A stretch of 64,000 bases of DNA from Parachlorella kessleri (lineage: Eukaryota > Chlorophyta > Trebouxiophyceae > Chlorellales > Chlorellaceae): NCBI GenBank assembly GCA_001598975.1, contig BBXU01002209.1, positions 62,001 through 126,000 on the forward strand, read 5' to 3'. Made by a program: the position numbers and the translations under genes. Positions 45,140 through 59,300 of the stretch are shown here, one piece after another. Every line of letters starts with the position of its first letter. Positions within the stretch are counted from its first letter, which is position 1. The notes below the pieces were generated by a model. It saw only the letters and a list, made by a program, of their open reading frames with translations. It did not search any database and was not told the DNA's origin.

Positions 45140-48100
45140 TCAGGCGTCCATTTCGGCATCCAGCGATTGTGTTGAGGTGCGCTTGGCCGCCCCCTGGCCG
45201 CCAGTGCTGCCGCTGCCCACGCTGACATTGGCGACCTCCAGCAGAGCAGCGATGTCCACGCCTGCACCCAGCACAAGAAAAGCCATTCCCAGGGGTCTGA
45301 GGAGCCGGCCGTTTTGCCAACCAGGTTAGAGCTGTACAAAACACACCAGAGCTGGGCCGTCCATCGGCTGTCTGCTCTCTCCCACTTTAATGGTCAGAGC
45401 TGGTGGAGCCTTGCAACGAGGCAGCTGTGTCAGGCACCGGTGTTACGAGCTTCCTGCAGCAGGGGAAGGGTGCCCCCTCCCTTTCGCACCCGGTGGCAGG
45501 TATGACAGCACCTCCGCCACCTTGCGCGACTCCAGCAGCGCCAGCCGGACGAACTGTCCAGAAGCAAGGAAGGCAGGGGGTCAGCAAGGCTGCAAATTTG
45601 TGTTTGCCAGGACACTGCGATTCCAACTGCTGTCAAACTCATGCAGCAGGTTGGGGCATGTTGGTTCAACAACCGCAGCAGACCGGGCCACCCATCTGCC
45701 CACAGTAGGCCAGCTTGGCTCACCGGCAGTGCCATCAAGTACAGGTAGGCAACGGAGCCCACTAGAATAAAAGCCAGAACCACCCCTTGCATCGCGCGCA
45801 CGATGGTGAAGTTCGCCATATCTGCAGAAGGCACCATGAATGCCTCAAAGTCCATGGCAGATGGAGTCTGTTGGGCTGCCCAGCTATCTAGTGGTTTCTT
45901 GAGGAAGTCTACATGGGCTCACACCAGGCCAGCAGTGAGTCTTCTGACTCATGGGCCATGGCAGACTTCTACGTTCATGCAGCTCCGACTGCACACGCAA
46001 AGGGAGCTTGACAACACCAGCACAGGACCTACACATAAAGATGCCATGGGATTGCTCAAGGCCATGCTCAGCATCCGGGGCGGCAGCCAAGATGTACTTC
46101 ATGGATGGATTCCCGACGTGGATGTCAGTGCTGTTGGTGACTGCCAGCGCATAAGCCTGCTCTAGGTAGTAGTACATCTGCATAGCAAGGGTTTCCAGCA
46201 ATGATTGCTCAGTGGGGGCTGCATACCAACTTGTTGGTGAGAACAGCAGTGCACCGTACGGAGATTGTGGAGCAGGACACTGTACAGGGCCGGCATCCCA
46301 CCAGCCATCGCTGCTGGGTTGGGTGCACTGTGCAACAACCGGACGCTGCCTATACCAGGGTGTTGAGGCCCATGTTGGTTGTCCAGTAGTCAATGTCGTC
46401 CTTCGTAAGACAAGTCTCCTTGTCTTCCCTGCAGCGCAATGCAGCAGGTTCCACATGGTATGACTGCGGGCTACTGCATGACGAGCACACGGTCCAGAGC
46501 TGAAACATGCAGATGAGCTATGCCATGCGCTCCATGCCCTGCCTCACCTCAGGCACTGCTCGTCGTACAGTAGCTTGTTGAATGGTACGCTAGAAAACAA
46601 CACACCATTGAAGGGAAGGCTGGGGAACTTCGCCAGGACCTGTAGCGCAGGGGGCAGCAAAAGCTGACTATAAGATCGGCCAGACCTCATTTACCAAGGC
46701 AAGGACCATAATTTTGGAAGCAACTCCGATATCACAACTGAGACATAGCATGTCAAGCACAGTCAGTTGCCTGCTCTCTAACCCTGCTTCCCTCCGGCAC
46801 TGCTCACCGATAATATGCTATGATTGACACTCCTGTAAGGGTTTTTGGATCCATATAGGCCCAGCTCGTAGTAGTTTTGCGCCCGGGGAACAGTGTAATT
46901 CTGCAAGAGCAAGGGACCCAGCATTCAGACGTTCTCATCTTGACAAGCTGGAGCATGGGGCTTGACCAATACAGGGACTGAGATGTGGGCGTCCGAGGCC
47001 AGGCTATACCATGCAGCTTGCAACAGCAGGCTACCTAGACTTACCACCATTCCGCGGTAGTGAAGAGTGTCTGCTGTCTCCGTACCGTTGGTAATAGGGG
47101 TGGCGGCGACGCAGAGTTCATTGGCCCAGAATTGCACCCTACATCTTGGAACATGGCGGATTGCTTAGGACCTGATTGCAATGTGCTCAAGAGAGATTGT
47201 GGGTGTGGGTGTGGGTGTGGTGTGTGTGTGTGGGTGGGGGGGGGGCAGCCAAAGCTGGCTCATTCATAGATTAGGGATGGTTCACCAGCCAGTATGAGCT
47301 ACGAGTTGCAGAGCACGATGACAAAACTTCGAGCCTCACCGTGACACATATGCATAGGTCCTGCAACAGCCATTGCAAAGCACTTAAAGCGATCCGCATG
47401 TCCAGTCAGCAGGACTGCAGCCATACATGACCTTGCCAAGCCATGCAGCCTGAGGCAGCCATGCTGGCCTTGCGAGCATATATGGTAGGCTGCAACGGGC
47501 ACAGTGAGCACGCGTCCTCGTGCAGAAGCTCGCTTGCCTTTCCAGAGTGTCTAGCGTTACCACGCGTTCGACCGTGGACAAGACAAAATTATGCTGCAGT
47601 CAGCAGTCAGCATGTAGTCAGCCCAACATCCTGTACACGGCGGTACATCAATTAACAAGCGTGGCAGGCATGAGAAGGCTATTTATTTTTTTTCTCTGGC
47701 TTGAAAACCAGCACTGCCCTTCCAAGATACTGCCTGGCAAAATGATGCAAGCGTCAGCCCATAGGCCTCGCACCTGAAGTGTCCACAACAAACAGGCGAG
47801 GCCCAGCCAGAGCGCAAAGGGCAGCATCAACCAAAACACGGGGCGCCGGCTGATGGTCAGGCGTTTCTGCAAGTGAGCAGCAGCTGAGGGATTGTGTGAA
47901 CATGCCTGGTCCTTCCCAGAGCCCAGTGGGTCGGCACGATCACCGCGCAGCCTTGCGTGCCGCCAGACCTCTCCTGTGACAGCCAGGATGTACCATGGGC
48001 CCTTTTGCAATCAGCCGCCGAAGAACTGCCGTCAGTCATACCTGTGCCGCCTTCTGGGCGGCAGCCTTGCTGGTGGCAGTGACAGCTGTTGTGACTGGCC

Positions 48101-50380
48101 CAGAAGCTCCAGCAGAGTCAACCCCCGCCCCCATCTCCTCCTCATCGTCATCTGAGTCATCCAGCTCGTCAACCACGATTTCGGCCCTGCTCCATGGATC
48201 AGCAAGGAGTGTTTTAGAATGAGTGGCGCCTGGCAAGTCACTGCGTATCCAGGGCTGAGTTCGACAATGGCAGCCATACTGCTCAGTTTACCAACCAACT
48301 TAAACGAAGCAGACCCTTTTACCGACATCTGAGGCATGAAAGTTGGTGGTGCACGTCCAGTCGCTTCCTACCGTGCCAGGGCCAACATGGCAGGCCTGGG
48401 TACGAAAAAGAAGATGGAGAACAGGTTGAAGCGCTCAACGGCAACCTGGTGAAGCAGCCTGCACGACCAGAGGACGAGGACAATGAGGCTGCGGCTTTTC
48501 ATGCTGGGACAGGATTGGCACAGAGGCCACTTGGATGCAATTCGGTCCACACTATGCCACAGCTGCCAAGTGGTAACGATTCCATGCTGACCAGCAGTGG
48601 CACTTACCCAGCAAGCGCGGTCTTACCTGAATACATATATGGCGCACAACGGGATAAGCAATCCTGCCTCGATGCCCAGGAAGATCCAGGTCACCCTCGC
48701 CACCTGGTCCACCCTTTCCACTGCCAGCGATAACTGCAATGAAGCATGTGAGCAGTATGGCTCATTACACCCGAAGAACATTTCAGTGGCCCTCAGCGTT
48801 CATGCAAGTTATGCTGCTAGCACTCAACACAACAGCAACACATCGCAGCCTTCAATGCCTTTAGGTTGAAGACGACCTTTAGTCAATGTGACCCTCTCAC
48901 CGATAAGTCCACAATGTTGAGAAGCTCCTGAGAGATCGTGGCTGGTCCATTGTCCATACCAAACCTATAGCTGAAGCTGCTTTCTAGATTGTACCACTGC
49001 TCCTGTGTCATGGCTGTAAGCAAAATACAACATTCAGCATGCCACCAATAGCAGACCAGGCATTGCCAGGACATGGAGCAGGTCTACTGCACTTCCGTCT
49101 GACGACTTGAGCAGGGTGAAGGCCCAAGCAACGGTTTTTATGCTACCGAGCCGCCTATCTGTGGCATACTTTCAGCCCACCTGCCACGTCCTTGAAGGCA
49201 TTCACCAGACGTTGCACAGCATCCCAGAGGCTCATTTGAGTAGTCACACTCATGGGATGAGGCTGGATGTCCAGGTACTGCAGCAGAACAGCATTCGAAC
49301 TGGGTAGCATAGCAATACTACATGTCAATACACCAGCAGGGAGGAATTTCTTGCCAGCTGGTACCACAGGGCCAAGAGGGGGAGCAGATGAAATGACAGC
49401 ACTGACGATCTCCCTTGAGCAGCACAAAAATGGTAAGTCGCATGGGAGAAACAAGTGCCCGCTTCAGCTCCATACGCACAGGGCAACGTACCACTGAAAT
49501 GTTCAGCATGGTTTTCTCGTAGGCCTCGACTGTGGCAGCGGCTGTAGTGCTTTCTGCGGCAGCCCAGCTGGCAAGGACCCTAGGGAGAGCATATAACACA
49601 AACACAAGCACAACACAAGCAACGCTCACATAGGCCACGACACCAAATTCGGCTGGCCAGGCAGTGATTGAGAGCCTTACTTGAGAAGTATATGCTATTT
49701 TGAGATGCTTCCAGGTCTAAGGCCTTGTCTGAAAGTAAGCTTGCTACAAACGTGGGATCAGGATATGTAACAACATGGCCGTATGTTTTAACCTCTTGTG
49801 AGGCATACTGCAAAGGTACACACAAGCAGCCGACTTGCCCACTTAGGAATCTGGCAGGCAGGGAAATGAGCAGTGCACTTCTTGTATGCACATTAAACTA
49901 CTTGGGAACCTTAAGAACTGTTGGGCCCCTACCTGGAGGGTCCGCAGGTCATTACATGCGGAAATTGCATTGTGAGCAGAGTCGCCTGCAAGACAAATTA
50001 TACCCGATTATGATATGATAATTGCTTGAATTTCATAATTGTTTAGGGCACAAGTTTCTCGAAAGCTGCAGGCCTCCTGCCTTGATTGCACTGCGCAAGC
50101 GACCTCCTCATGATCAACTCAGACCTCAGAGTGTCAAGGGCACCTCTGGCAGCTTCATCCTGAGGGCCCAGGGGCTGCTAAGCATAGCTCACTATGTCGC
50201 TAGCATTGCAGAGCAGCTGAGCAGAACCCAGGAAGCAGCAGAGCACTCAGCGCCAGCAACGCACCGGCACTGTCAATGTCTGAGATGTAGCCTGTGCATG
50301 AGTTGACCATGATGAGCGCGGCGGCAAAGAAAGCAACGTGAGCAGCGACCAAAACCAGCAGCACCAAGCGCAGGTGGATC
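45140..50380 (-). other. Gene B C-terminal membrane/ectodomain block
   Basis: Helices and loops follow gene A: RLVLLVLVAAHVAFFAAALI (about 50300-50370), EVKTYGHVVTYPDPTFVASL, LDIQPHPMSVTTQMSLWDAV, VTWIFLGIEAGLLIPLCAIY, RFNLFSIFFFVPRPAMLALA, acidic VVDELDDSDDDEEEMGAGVD, LMLPFALWLGLACLLWTLQV, NYYELGLYGSKNP, DYWTTNMGLNTL, and the last helix AMQGVVLAFILVGSVAYLYL. The tail contains ALLESRKVAEVLSYLPPG, then GVDIAALLEVANVS to the stop. Confidence 0.68.
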
Positions 50381-53300
50381 TGCACAGTAGGCAAGGGGGT
50401 CATTAGATCCAGCTTGACGCAAAGGCTGGAGGAGCAAAATGGCTGTGATACCAAATATGTAGTACAGTATTATTTTTTAGCTGTGTCCTGACTTTCAGCT
50501 CCCCGGGATGGCATTGAGCTGCCTCACCCGCAGCCTATTGATTGCCTGGCGTGCCCGGACGCTGTTGAGCAGCTTGTATGCCTTCTTGTAACGCCGCAGC
50601 CGGGAGTAGTCACCGCCACTGTCGGCATCGCTTGCCGACTGCGATGAATGAAAGGACATCCTTCCAGCTAGCAACCAAGCATTGGTGTACTAATTAGGTG
50701 TAAGACACGCATGCATGATGTGGCACTCTGTTGATAGCATATATAAAATGGCATATTTGTAAGAGCCAAAAGGAACTCAGCATGACACTTAAGACCTACT
50801 CACCGTGCTGCCCGTGTTTGACCCTCCCATACTGTTGCGCTCCATGGGTGCCCGGTCGCCGGACAGCTGTAAAGGTTGGGCAGTCGCTGCTGTGCTAAAA
50901 GGAGCCATATCAAGCTGGCCAGCAGGGTCAGGGGATGCTGCCACCAGCCTAGGTACCGAGAAGGCCAGGGCTGGCATTCCCAGCACTGCGGCCCCGGTGG
51001 GGGAAGGCCCAGGTGGGTGAGGGTCTGCAGCATCAGAAGCTGGCTCAACCCTCAGCAGTATGGAGCTAGAGCAGCCAGCTTCCCCACAATATCATCCCGC
51101 TCGAGCCATCAGGCTGTCATCCTGCAAGCAGCTAGATCTGCATAGCTCCAGCCACAAAGCCAAATTCATCATCAGCTATTGTCCTCTTTATCATGGCAAG
51201 CCAACTGGTACCACCAGGAATGCCGCAGTACCTGTGAGCTCTGCCTCCACATGTGGGGCAGCAGCATTGGCCTCCAGCCAGGCCCGCACCCCATCCATCT
51301 TGGCCGCCAGCTCTGCCGGGTCCACTTCCTCCTCAGCACCACCCTCGTCGCCCTCCTGCAGCAAAGGATAGTGAAAACAGCTGATGAGAACATATAACTA
51401 TGCAGGGTGTACACGCGGTTTTTGGCAAATGGCCTGTCAGAACGCCTTGCTATGACCATTGTGCTGGTTTGCTGAAACAAGGCCTCCTTGTCACTTCTCT
51501 AAGCATACGCCACCACTGCCAGGCACCAAGCGATACCTCACCTCCTTGGATGCTGTCATGCTGCGTGCGGCTGACTGGCCTTGAACGGGTGAGCCTGCTT
51601 GCATCATGGCTGCACAGTAGTGTTCAAGTTTCGTAACTCTGAATGCTTTGGCTCCCGAACAATGCTTGCAACTTGATGTTAAATAACATTGAGATATCAT
51701 ACATATTTCATGCAACTCTTGACTTCATCACTATACTCACTGGATACTGCAAAGTCAAGCTTATCCTTGCCCGCGCTAATATTTTGGGTGCCACCTGGTG
51801 CCGTGGCCATGGAAAGCCGCGCTTGGGGTAGCTGCATAACGTTCTCCATGCCCATTGCAGGTGCCTGCTGTCCTGCAGGCAGCACAGCACAGGCAACCAT
51901 GGTTGGGCAGGCTAGCGTGTCCAGATGTGGGCCAAGGCAGTTGCAGATACCTCCGATACAGGTTGGGTCTGCTTTTTATATGCCGGGAAAGAGCATGGTT
52001 GACAGCGGTTCGTGCAGCAGGCAGGAAGGGAAAGATTGCTGCCAGCAGTCGATTAAACACCATTCACAAATCATAGCTGTCCAAGACGCTGCCGATCGCT
52101 GCAGAGGTGGGGTTCGGCTCACCTGCTACTAAAACCCCACCCAGAGACAGGGCTTCCCCCTGCTCAGGCCTCATACCGGTCTCCGTCCCAGGTTCAGGGA
52201 GCTGCAAGCCTGCAGCCATCGCAAGAGTATCAGCCTTAACCACTGCGCAGCATCCTCTATCATGCACAGTAGGGCCAGCTATATAACTGAGTCAGGTGCA
52301 TCGCCCTAGTGCTCCTACTTTGATGCTTTCGCTGTCCCCAATGTCCATAGTAAAGCCTGACAGCTTGCCCGGCCACTGGCCTGCCTGAGACGTTGCCATG
52401 CCGGCTCTTTACCTGCTGCAGGTGCAAGGCCCACTTCTTCTGCAACCATTGCCTCGCGGATGGGCAGACCAAGTGCCGGTGCCTGCTGTTGTCCAGCAGG
52501 CAGGGAGGTGTCAACCGCATGGAGTCCATTTTCAACTGGGGAAGGTACCACCGGAGGATGCGGCCCACTCGTAGAAGATCCTAAACTTGTCGGTGTGCTG
52601 CCCTGTGTCTCGCCTGACTGAGGCCGGGCAGCGCCCAGGCCGGCGTCTGAGGGTGCCGCCTGCTGCTGCTGAAGAGGTGAAGCCGATAACTGTTTAAAGC
52701 GCAAGGCGGCTGTGGGCTGATCGTAGTTATGGCTCCCATCTGGCCGGTGGCCATATACGAGCCCTCCCCCAATTTGACTAGTGCGGACTCTTGTTTCGTC
52801 CTTGGAGCCCACCTGAGGGTCCCTGGCCATATCCTTATTGCTGGCATCGGAATGCGTCTGGTCGATTGCAGCATCTGCTGCTGCTACTGCTGCGGCAACG
52901 GCTGAAGCTGCTACAGCTTCAGCTGTTGCTGTTGCGTCAGTTCGAGCCGACACAGGCCGCCGGCCATCAACTGCTGCTACTGCTGCTGCAATTGCTGAAG
53001 CTGCTACCACTGATGCCACGGATGCGGTGTCAGTCTGAGCTGACACAGGCTGCCTTCCATCAACAGCTGCTACTGCCGCTGCAACGGCTGAAGCTGCCAC
53101 TGCTGATGCTACCAAGGTGGTGTCAGTCCGAGCGGACACCGGTCGGCTGCCATCAGCTGCTGCTATTGCCGCCGCACATGCAGAAGCTGCTACAGCTGCC
53201 GCCGCTGCTGTGGAGTCAGTCTGAGCAGACACAGGTCGGTCGCTTTCATCCACTTGAGCCTTCTGTATGGCAAAGCGGCTGGTATAAGGGAAGGACAGTG

Positions 53301-56300
53301 AGGACAGCACCTCTGCAGCAGTGGTAGAAAGCAGGGGAAGCCTCCTCACCACATACAGCAGCCTGGACTTCCAACACCGAAGTGTGGCGGCAAGGTGTTC
53401 AGACATAACAGTTACAGGTACCATACAGTCAAAGCTAGCAGGCCCTTCTACCAGTTGTGCTGCTTCCCAGCCCAAGGCATCACCTTCTGTATTGAGGTTG
53501 ATGGGACACCCACTGGCCCCTGTTGCTGGGCATGAGTCGCCCGCTACTTGTGACGCTGCCTTGCTGTTGCCCGCTTTATTGCCACTGTTGAGGGGGCACC
53601 CGCTGGTGTGAGTCAGGACTGAGGGTGTTGTTTCAGCCGCAGCGCTTCCTGGTGCAAACCCAGCAGGAGTCGCCAATGTGTCTGGGGTAGCACGCAGGGC
53701 ATTAGTTCCTGCTGCAGGATCCAAGTGGAAGGGGCAGGCACTACCAATGCCCGGGTTGGATGTATGAACAGCAGGAGTAAAGATGCTGCGGAGGCTGCCT
53801 GCCACGCCGGGTTGGGTAGGCACAGTAGCTGATCTCATGCCTGCAGGAAAGACCAGTGACGTTGAGGTGAGTCAAGGATCAAAGCATCTCATTGACTGCG
53901 ACCTTGCATGTAGCTGCACCGTGTCTGTGACAACAATCTTAATGAGAACGGCGACGAACACTAGTGAGGCAAGGTACATAAGGTCTAGCGTGATATTCTC
54001 AATGAAACGGCCTTCCATGAACGCACCTGCTGCCATCCCATGGGCATGGGTGCCTTGGTTGTTCATGGTGCTGTATGCAGAGACTGGCTTGGGCACAGTG
54101 ATGCGAACCAAATACCTGCAAGCCAAAGAAGAGTTCCTTTAACCCAGCACTGGGCTGAGTTGTACTGCCAGTCGCTATACAGAGCGCATCAGGAGTTTTT
54201 GCCTGTGAATGCATGACACATGTCTTTGCTGTATGCCTAACCTGCCGGGCCGCTCGGTGCTCTCGGCCGCCTGCAGGCTGACGTGTAGGGCATGCTTGTC
54301 GGGGTGTACACCCTCTGCCGCCTGTGGGGCCCCAATCTTTTGCTTGGACCCGCCACGCTGGCCGTGCGCAGCAAGCAGCTCGGTGGCGCGGCCGCCAGGG
54401 CACACCTTGGGAAGCACCTGCATAAGAGTGGGAACCAAGAGCCGTCCCCCAGTGTGAGCCAGACAGCCACCCTGCACTGCAACCCCTCTCACACAGCTTA
54501 GCGTGTTGAGGACGGGGTCAACATTTACTATAGCCTAAGCCGACTACCCAAAATTTGAAACTCACAAAGCTTCGTGCAAGTACATCAATGCTACTGCGGC
54601 AGCTCCGGCTGCTGCCCGACCGTACCTTCTGAATGTTCTCCCCCACCAGGCTGCTGGCCGAAACCCCAAAGAGCAGCCCAGCCTCGGCATTGACCCTCTT
54701 GACCTTGGCCCCCGCATCCAGCTCGATGACCCCCTCCAGGCAGTCTGCATGTAGGCAGTGACATACCCACAGCATACAGGGTTAATGGAGGGATCCGAAG
54801 AATATTACCATTCCAGTGAGTGCCCCATTGGCAGTTGGGCCACATGCAACAGCACCGGAGTAGCCCAGGAAGTAAAAATAACCACCTCAGCCTCCGCATG
54901 CCCCCATAACAATATCTGCATCGTTCTCACCGGCACGGTAGAGGTGCATGGTAGTGAAGGCACCCTGGGCCTCCTCGGAAGGCAGCTCCACCTCCAGCAC
55001 AGCGGGCACAGTGCGCTTGCCACGGGGAGCCACAGCAACCCTGCGAACCAGAAAGGCGGTACAAACGCCTCAAACACCTTTGAGTCCGAATTGCATAAGC
55101 AATGCGGCATTCCGGTTATAGGAACTCAGAAGACTGTAGCTGTTATCCTTTTGGGAGGCTGCACCTCTCAGCAGAAGGAGCCTTCTTGCTGGCAGCCAAA
55201 CAAGAGGAGACTGACAAGCAGGCTAACGTGTGGCATAGATTAGTTCCAGGATTTCCTAACATCCGGCATCGCAACAGGGAACAGCAAGTGCTGATACATG
55301 GCTTACAACGCGAAGGGAATATTTTTTTTCTTAAAAGCTAAGCTGATGCTCCCTGGGCATACCCAAACACGGTTCATGTAGAGTGTCCCATCACTGAACT
55401 GGTACACCCTGGAATCCCAGGATGAGGGCCGACCCCCCTCCCGACCGTGGGGGTTCCAACAGGTGAACAACGGTCACTGATGACTGGAGGCACGCATCAC
55501 CACAGATTGCCATACGGTCACATCGAGCACCGCCTTAGGTTGCAGTACCTGAGACAGCGTGGCTGGTTGTGCCAATCCCGCAGCAGCTTGGCGTGGGTAG
55601 CCGCCAGCTCCTCGCCCTCCTTGCGGTACACATCCAGTAAGACATCCAGCCCTTTGCCCACCAGCACCTGCAGTCCAGGTGCGGTTGTTCCGGCAATGGG
55701 AGTTTGTCGCCAGTGAAGCCAGGGCGGACCAGTCGCGGAAGCAGACTTGCTTGATGTGCGGTAGCCTTGCAAGTGGCAAACCTAGCACCTATCAACAAGT
55801 GCCAAACAGGTGTGGCAGCGCTGTAGAGTGTATGAGAAAATGCGCTTAGAAATGCCTTAACGTCCACACCTCCTTTTCCAGCCCAAAGAGGGCCAGCTTG
55901 CCAGTGTGTCTGATGACGAAGCCATCCTGGGCCACTGTCAGTGAAAGGCGGCTCCATTCCTTGTCTGCATTGTCCTTGACTGGGGCCACCTGCAGTGCAA
56001 CACAAACCAGGTCAGGGCTCACCCCACGTGTCATCCCTACACATTCCTTACACCCAGAGGCTTGTGACTTTCAGAACAACTTGCGGAAAGAAGAGCATGC
56101 TGATTCATGACCCGCAAACACCTTGACGTTGAAGACATTGCCCTGGTCTGTGGACCGCTCAGCAATTTCTAGCAGTGCGGTCACCGCCTTGCCGCTGCTA
56201 CCGTGCTTGAACCCTACAGCGCGGCCCGACCGGCACCGCAAGCCAGGAGCACGCGATAAATCTGCATGGTACATAAGCACAGCCTGGGGAATCACTGGTC

Positions 56301-59300
56301 TGTATCAATGATGACATCATCCTTTCTAATCCACCCCAGCCGAGCCCACTTTATAGATATTCAGGGTTATGGTTAGGGTTAACCCTAGATGACCCTAACC
56401 GTAAATATTTACTGCCTTTCTCGACAGCACGGCTGCGTTGCCGTCTCCTGCCGATTCCCTATGAACAGCAAGACCACGCACCTCTGGCAAGGCCACACAG
56501 AAGCACGTGAAATACTCACCTCTGCCCTTGATCCAGCGCTGATGCAGCATAGCGTAAGGCTCCGCAAGGATCTGCAGGTAACAAGGCATGATTGCCAGTT
56601 GCAGTTGGCATGCCCACCAAGGGAAACATAAGCAGGATGCTGGCCTTTTCCTTTCAAGTACAAAGACTGCCCCAACGGAAACTCCGCAACGCAGCACCTA
56701 CCACCACAGCTGAGCTCACCTCGTGCAGTCGCATCTTGATAAGCTGGTCAGCAGGGACACCCACCAAGTCACTGAAGGAAGCGTTGGCATATGTGATCTG
56801 CAGTGGTGCTGTGCAGTTGGTTTATTATGGTAACCAAATTAAGTGACTCATTCAACAACCGGGTTGCAAGATTCTCTCGAGAGGTTCCTTTAGAGGTCTC
56901 CAGCAGCTGCAAGTCTGCTGCTGCCCTATCCTATACACAATACAGTAAGCCATGCTCCTCACCCGCCCTGTCGCCTTGCTGACTGTGATGAGGCCGGTGA
57001 AAGCGTTTCCCACATTGCTCAGCTCCAGCACGAGGATGGTGACATTCTCAGTCCCAGCCTGCAACCTTAGTGGCCGTTCTGATGGTGCAGAGGCAGAGAG
57101 CAGTGGTTCTGACAAGGACTGCATGGGTGAGCTCCAAGCTGGTGCATGCGCACGTGGTGGTTGCAAGTCTGCAAGGGCGGTCGCCACCACGTGAAATCAG
57201 GGAAATGGAGGCTGTCCAGCACCTCACCTTGCGTCCCACTACATCCATGGTAAGCTCCTCACCAAACTGCAGCAGGGAAGAAAGCAGGGTCGTCCGCAAC
57301 GCGCCTTTGCAGGGCTGGTGAGCGCTGCTTCTCCCATGCTGCATGCATACATCCACTAATCTGACCCGAGGCGCGCCATTTCCAAATATTAGTCAACTAA
57401 GCGGACAGCAGCCCATGGTACAATGGCAGGCTCCCCCAATTTCATGGCAGCCTAACCCCACCCACTTGCCTTGTGCGCAAATACTAGCTTGCAATATTCA
57501 TGGGGCTCCCAATCTCCAGCCGCTACTGCTGCAATGACCTCGTTGGCTCTGTCTGGTGTGGTGGTCAGCTCGGCAAAGGGGCGCCCAATGATACTGCAGT
57601 TAGCAAGGGAGACATGAGCATCCCGTCTTGCAGGGCTTTTGCCCGAAAGCAGGACTGCAGGCACTGCTGTAGGGACTGGGCAAGCAAGACAGTATTGATA
57701 AGCACATAATAAGCAACTGGCCATAAGCAACTGGCTAAAGCCTTCAGCATGGCGAGAGGCAAAGGGAATACCCACTCAGTGCTCTGATGAGCCAGCAGGT
57801 TGTTGAAGCCGAGGTTGGTGCAAACAACGGTTCCTGCATGGCACAGTCAGGCATCAGCATAGGCGGATTGGATAAAGCTATCCGATTTCACGTCTCCGAC
57901 CGCCACATGCCGTGCCAAGCCATAGGCAACCAAAACTCTGTCGGGCTGCAGAGGCACTTCTGAGAAGCAGACACAATCATATGTTTTTGGGACTTGCCGC
58001 TATCGAAGCACATATTAGTTGCGCAGATCTCGCATGTCAGTCCCAGCTTGCTGACGCTTACCTGAGGCTGTGCAGTAGGCAGTGGCCACCGTGGACTCGT
58101 CATTCAGCGGCTTAATGACCCCTAGGAAGCACTCAGCACCTGCAGCCACGACTCCGTACCTTTTCAACTACCCCAAAAAATGCCACTGACCCATATAAGT
58201 CAGCGGTCTTGCATACGGCAGGGTGCAGGTTATGGGTAATGTGCTAGGGTGTGTGCTAGGCAGGCTAGCATGCCATCGAGGGCCAACTCATATGGCAGGC
58301 GTTCTACGTACCTCCCATCATGACCGGTGTGACTACCGCGTCTACGGGGAAGCAATGCCCCTGCCTGTGAAGGCCCACCACCTCCACCGTCCTGTTGAGA
58401 ATGTGTGGCTGCCGGGTTGTAAGATAGTTTCGAATGTAAGCTGCATGGGACATGCAATATGTAAACTGCATTAAACATATGAGCTGGCGGCAGCAACAGG
58501 CAGCAGCGGTAAGCAGTCAAGGCCACCAGAGACAGCCTGACAGGACTGAACACCCATGTTTGAACACCAACAAAAGCCAATCAACTTGAAGTGCCCAATC
58601 GGGCCCTGACTGCAAGGTAGCTGAGTCGTGCACACGTCCACGTATACCCAGGCCCACAACTCACAGTCGTGTTGCTGGCTAATGGGCGCAGGCATCAACG
58701 CAGAAATGTTACAGCCTTCCGCTTCACCCTTGCGGTAACCTGCACAGACAGTGACAGTATGCCAGGGATTTGGGCTGTCACGCAGGTCTGTTGGTATGAA
58801 AGGAGTATGGCAGAACGTCAGACCACACCAACAGCCAAGCTGTATATAGAGACTGCGTAGGCAGTGGGTACAAGCGTGCGAATAACAGATGCGCTGCCCA
58901 ACCCACCATGCCCTGGACAGTCTTCCTTGCTTACCGAATAGTTTCAGGGCAGGCTGGTTGACGTGCTGGATCATCCCCTCACAATTGATCATCACAACCG
59001 CGTCTAGAGTCCTGCGCACAAGACAGCCGGCGGTGAGACTGGTAACAAAAGAAAAACGACACAGCAACTTTGTCAGCATGCTGGTTCGCCCGCTACATAT
59101 GAATCACTCAAATGGATGGTCTCCCACTGTGATGGAAGAGACACACAGTGCGCTCCTAGCCTTCCCGCGCACAACAATCCCGCTTTGCTCACTCGTCAAT
59201 CATGGCCATGATCCTGGTGCTCTTGTCATCCAAGTACTTGCGGTCAATGAGCTGGCCAAACACAATCTCGCGCCAGCTCTCCTCCTGTGGTAAAAAAGCA

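Larger units (their letters stand above)
54240..59010 (-). other. Gene B PAS region (about four modules)
   Basis: Module 1 (58130-59010): VVMINCEGMIQHVNQPALKL, FGYRKGEAEG, LMPAPISQQHD, HCFPVDAVVTPVMMGG, AECFLGVIKPLNDES. Module 2 (56960-57840): VVCTNLGFNNLLAHQST, IIGRPFAELTTTPDRANEVI and a 39-nt exon. Module 3 (55870-56800): ITYANASFSDLVGVPADQLI, LHQRWIKGRG, FKHGSSGKAVTALLEIAERS. Module 4 (54240-54750): GVIELDAGAKVKRVNAEAGL and FGVSASSLVGENIQ, then VLPKVCPGGRATELLAAHGQ. The key PAS positions are kept in both paralogues. Confidence 0.72.

Noticed and set aside
52791..53327. Plus-strand open frame rich in Leu/Gln over the gene B repeat
   Set aside because: It is the antisense reading of the Ala-rich repeat. 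The minus-strand frame is 507 codons long and matches gene A.
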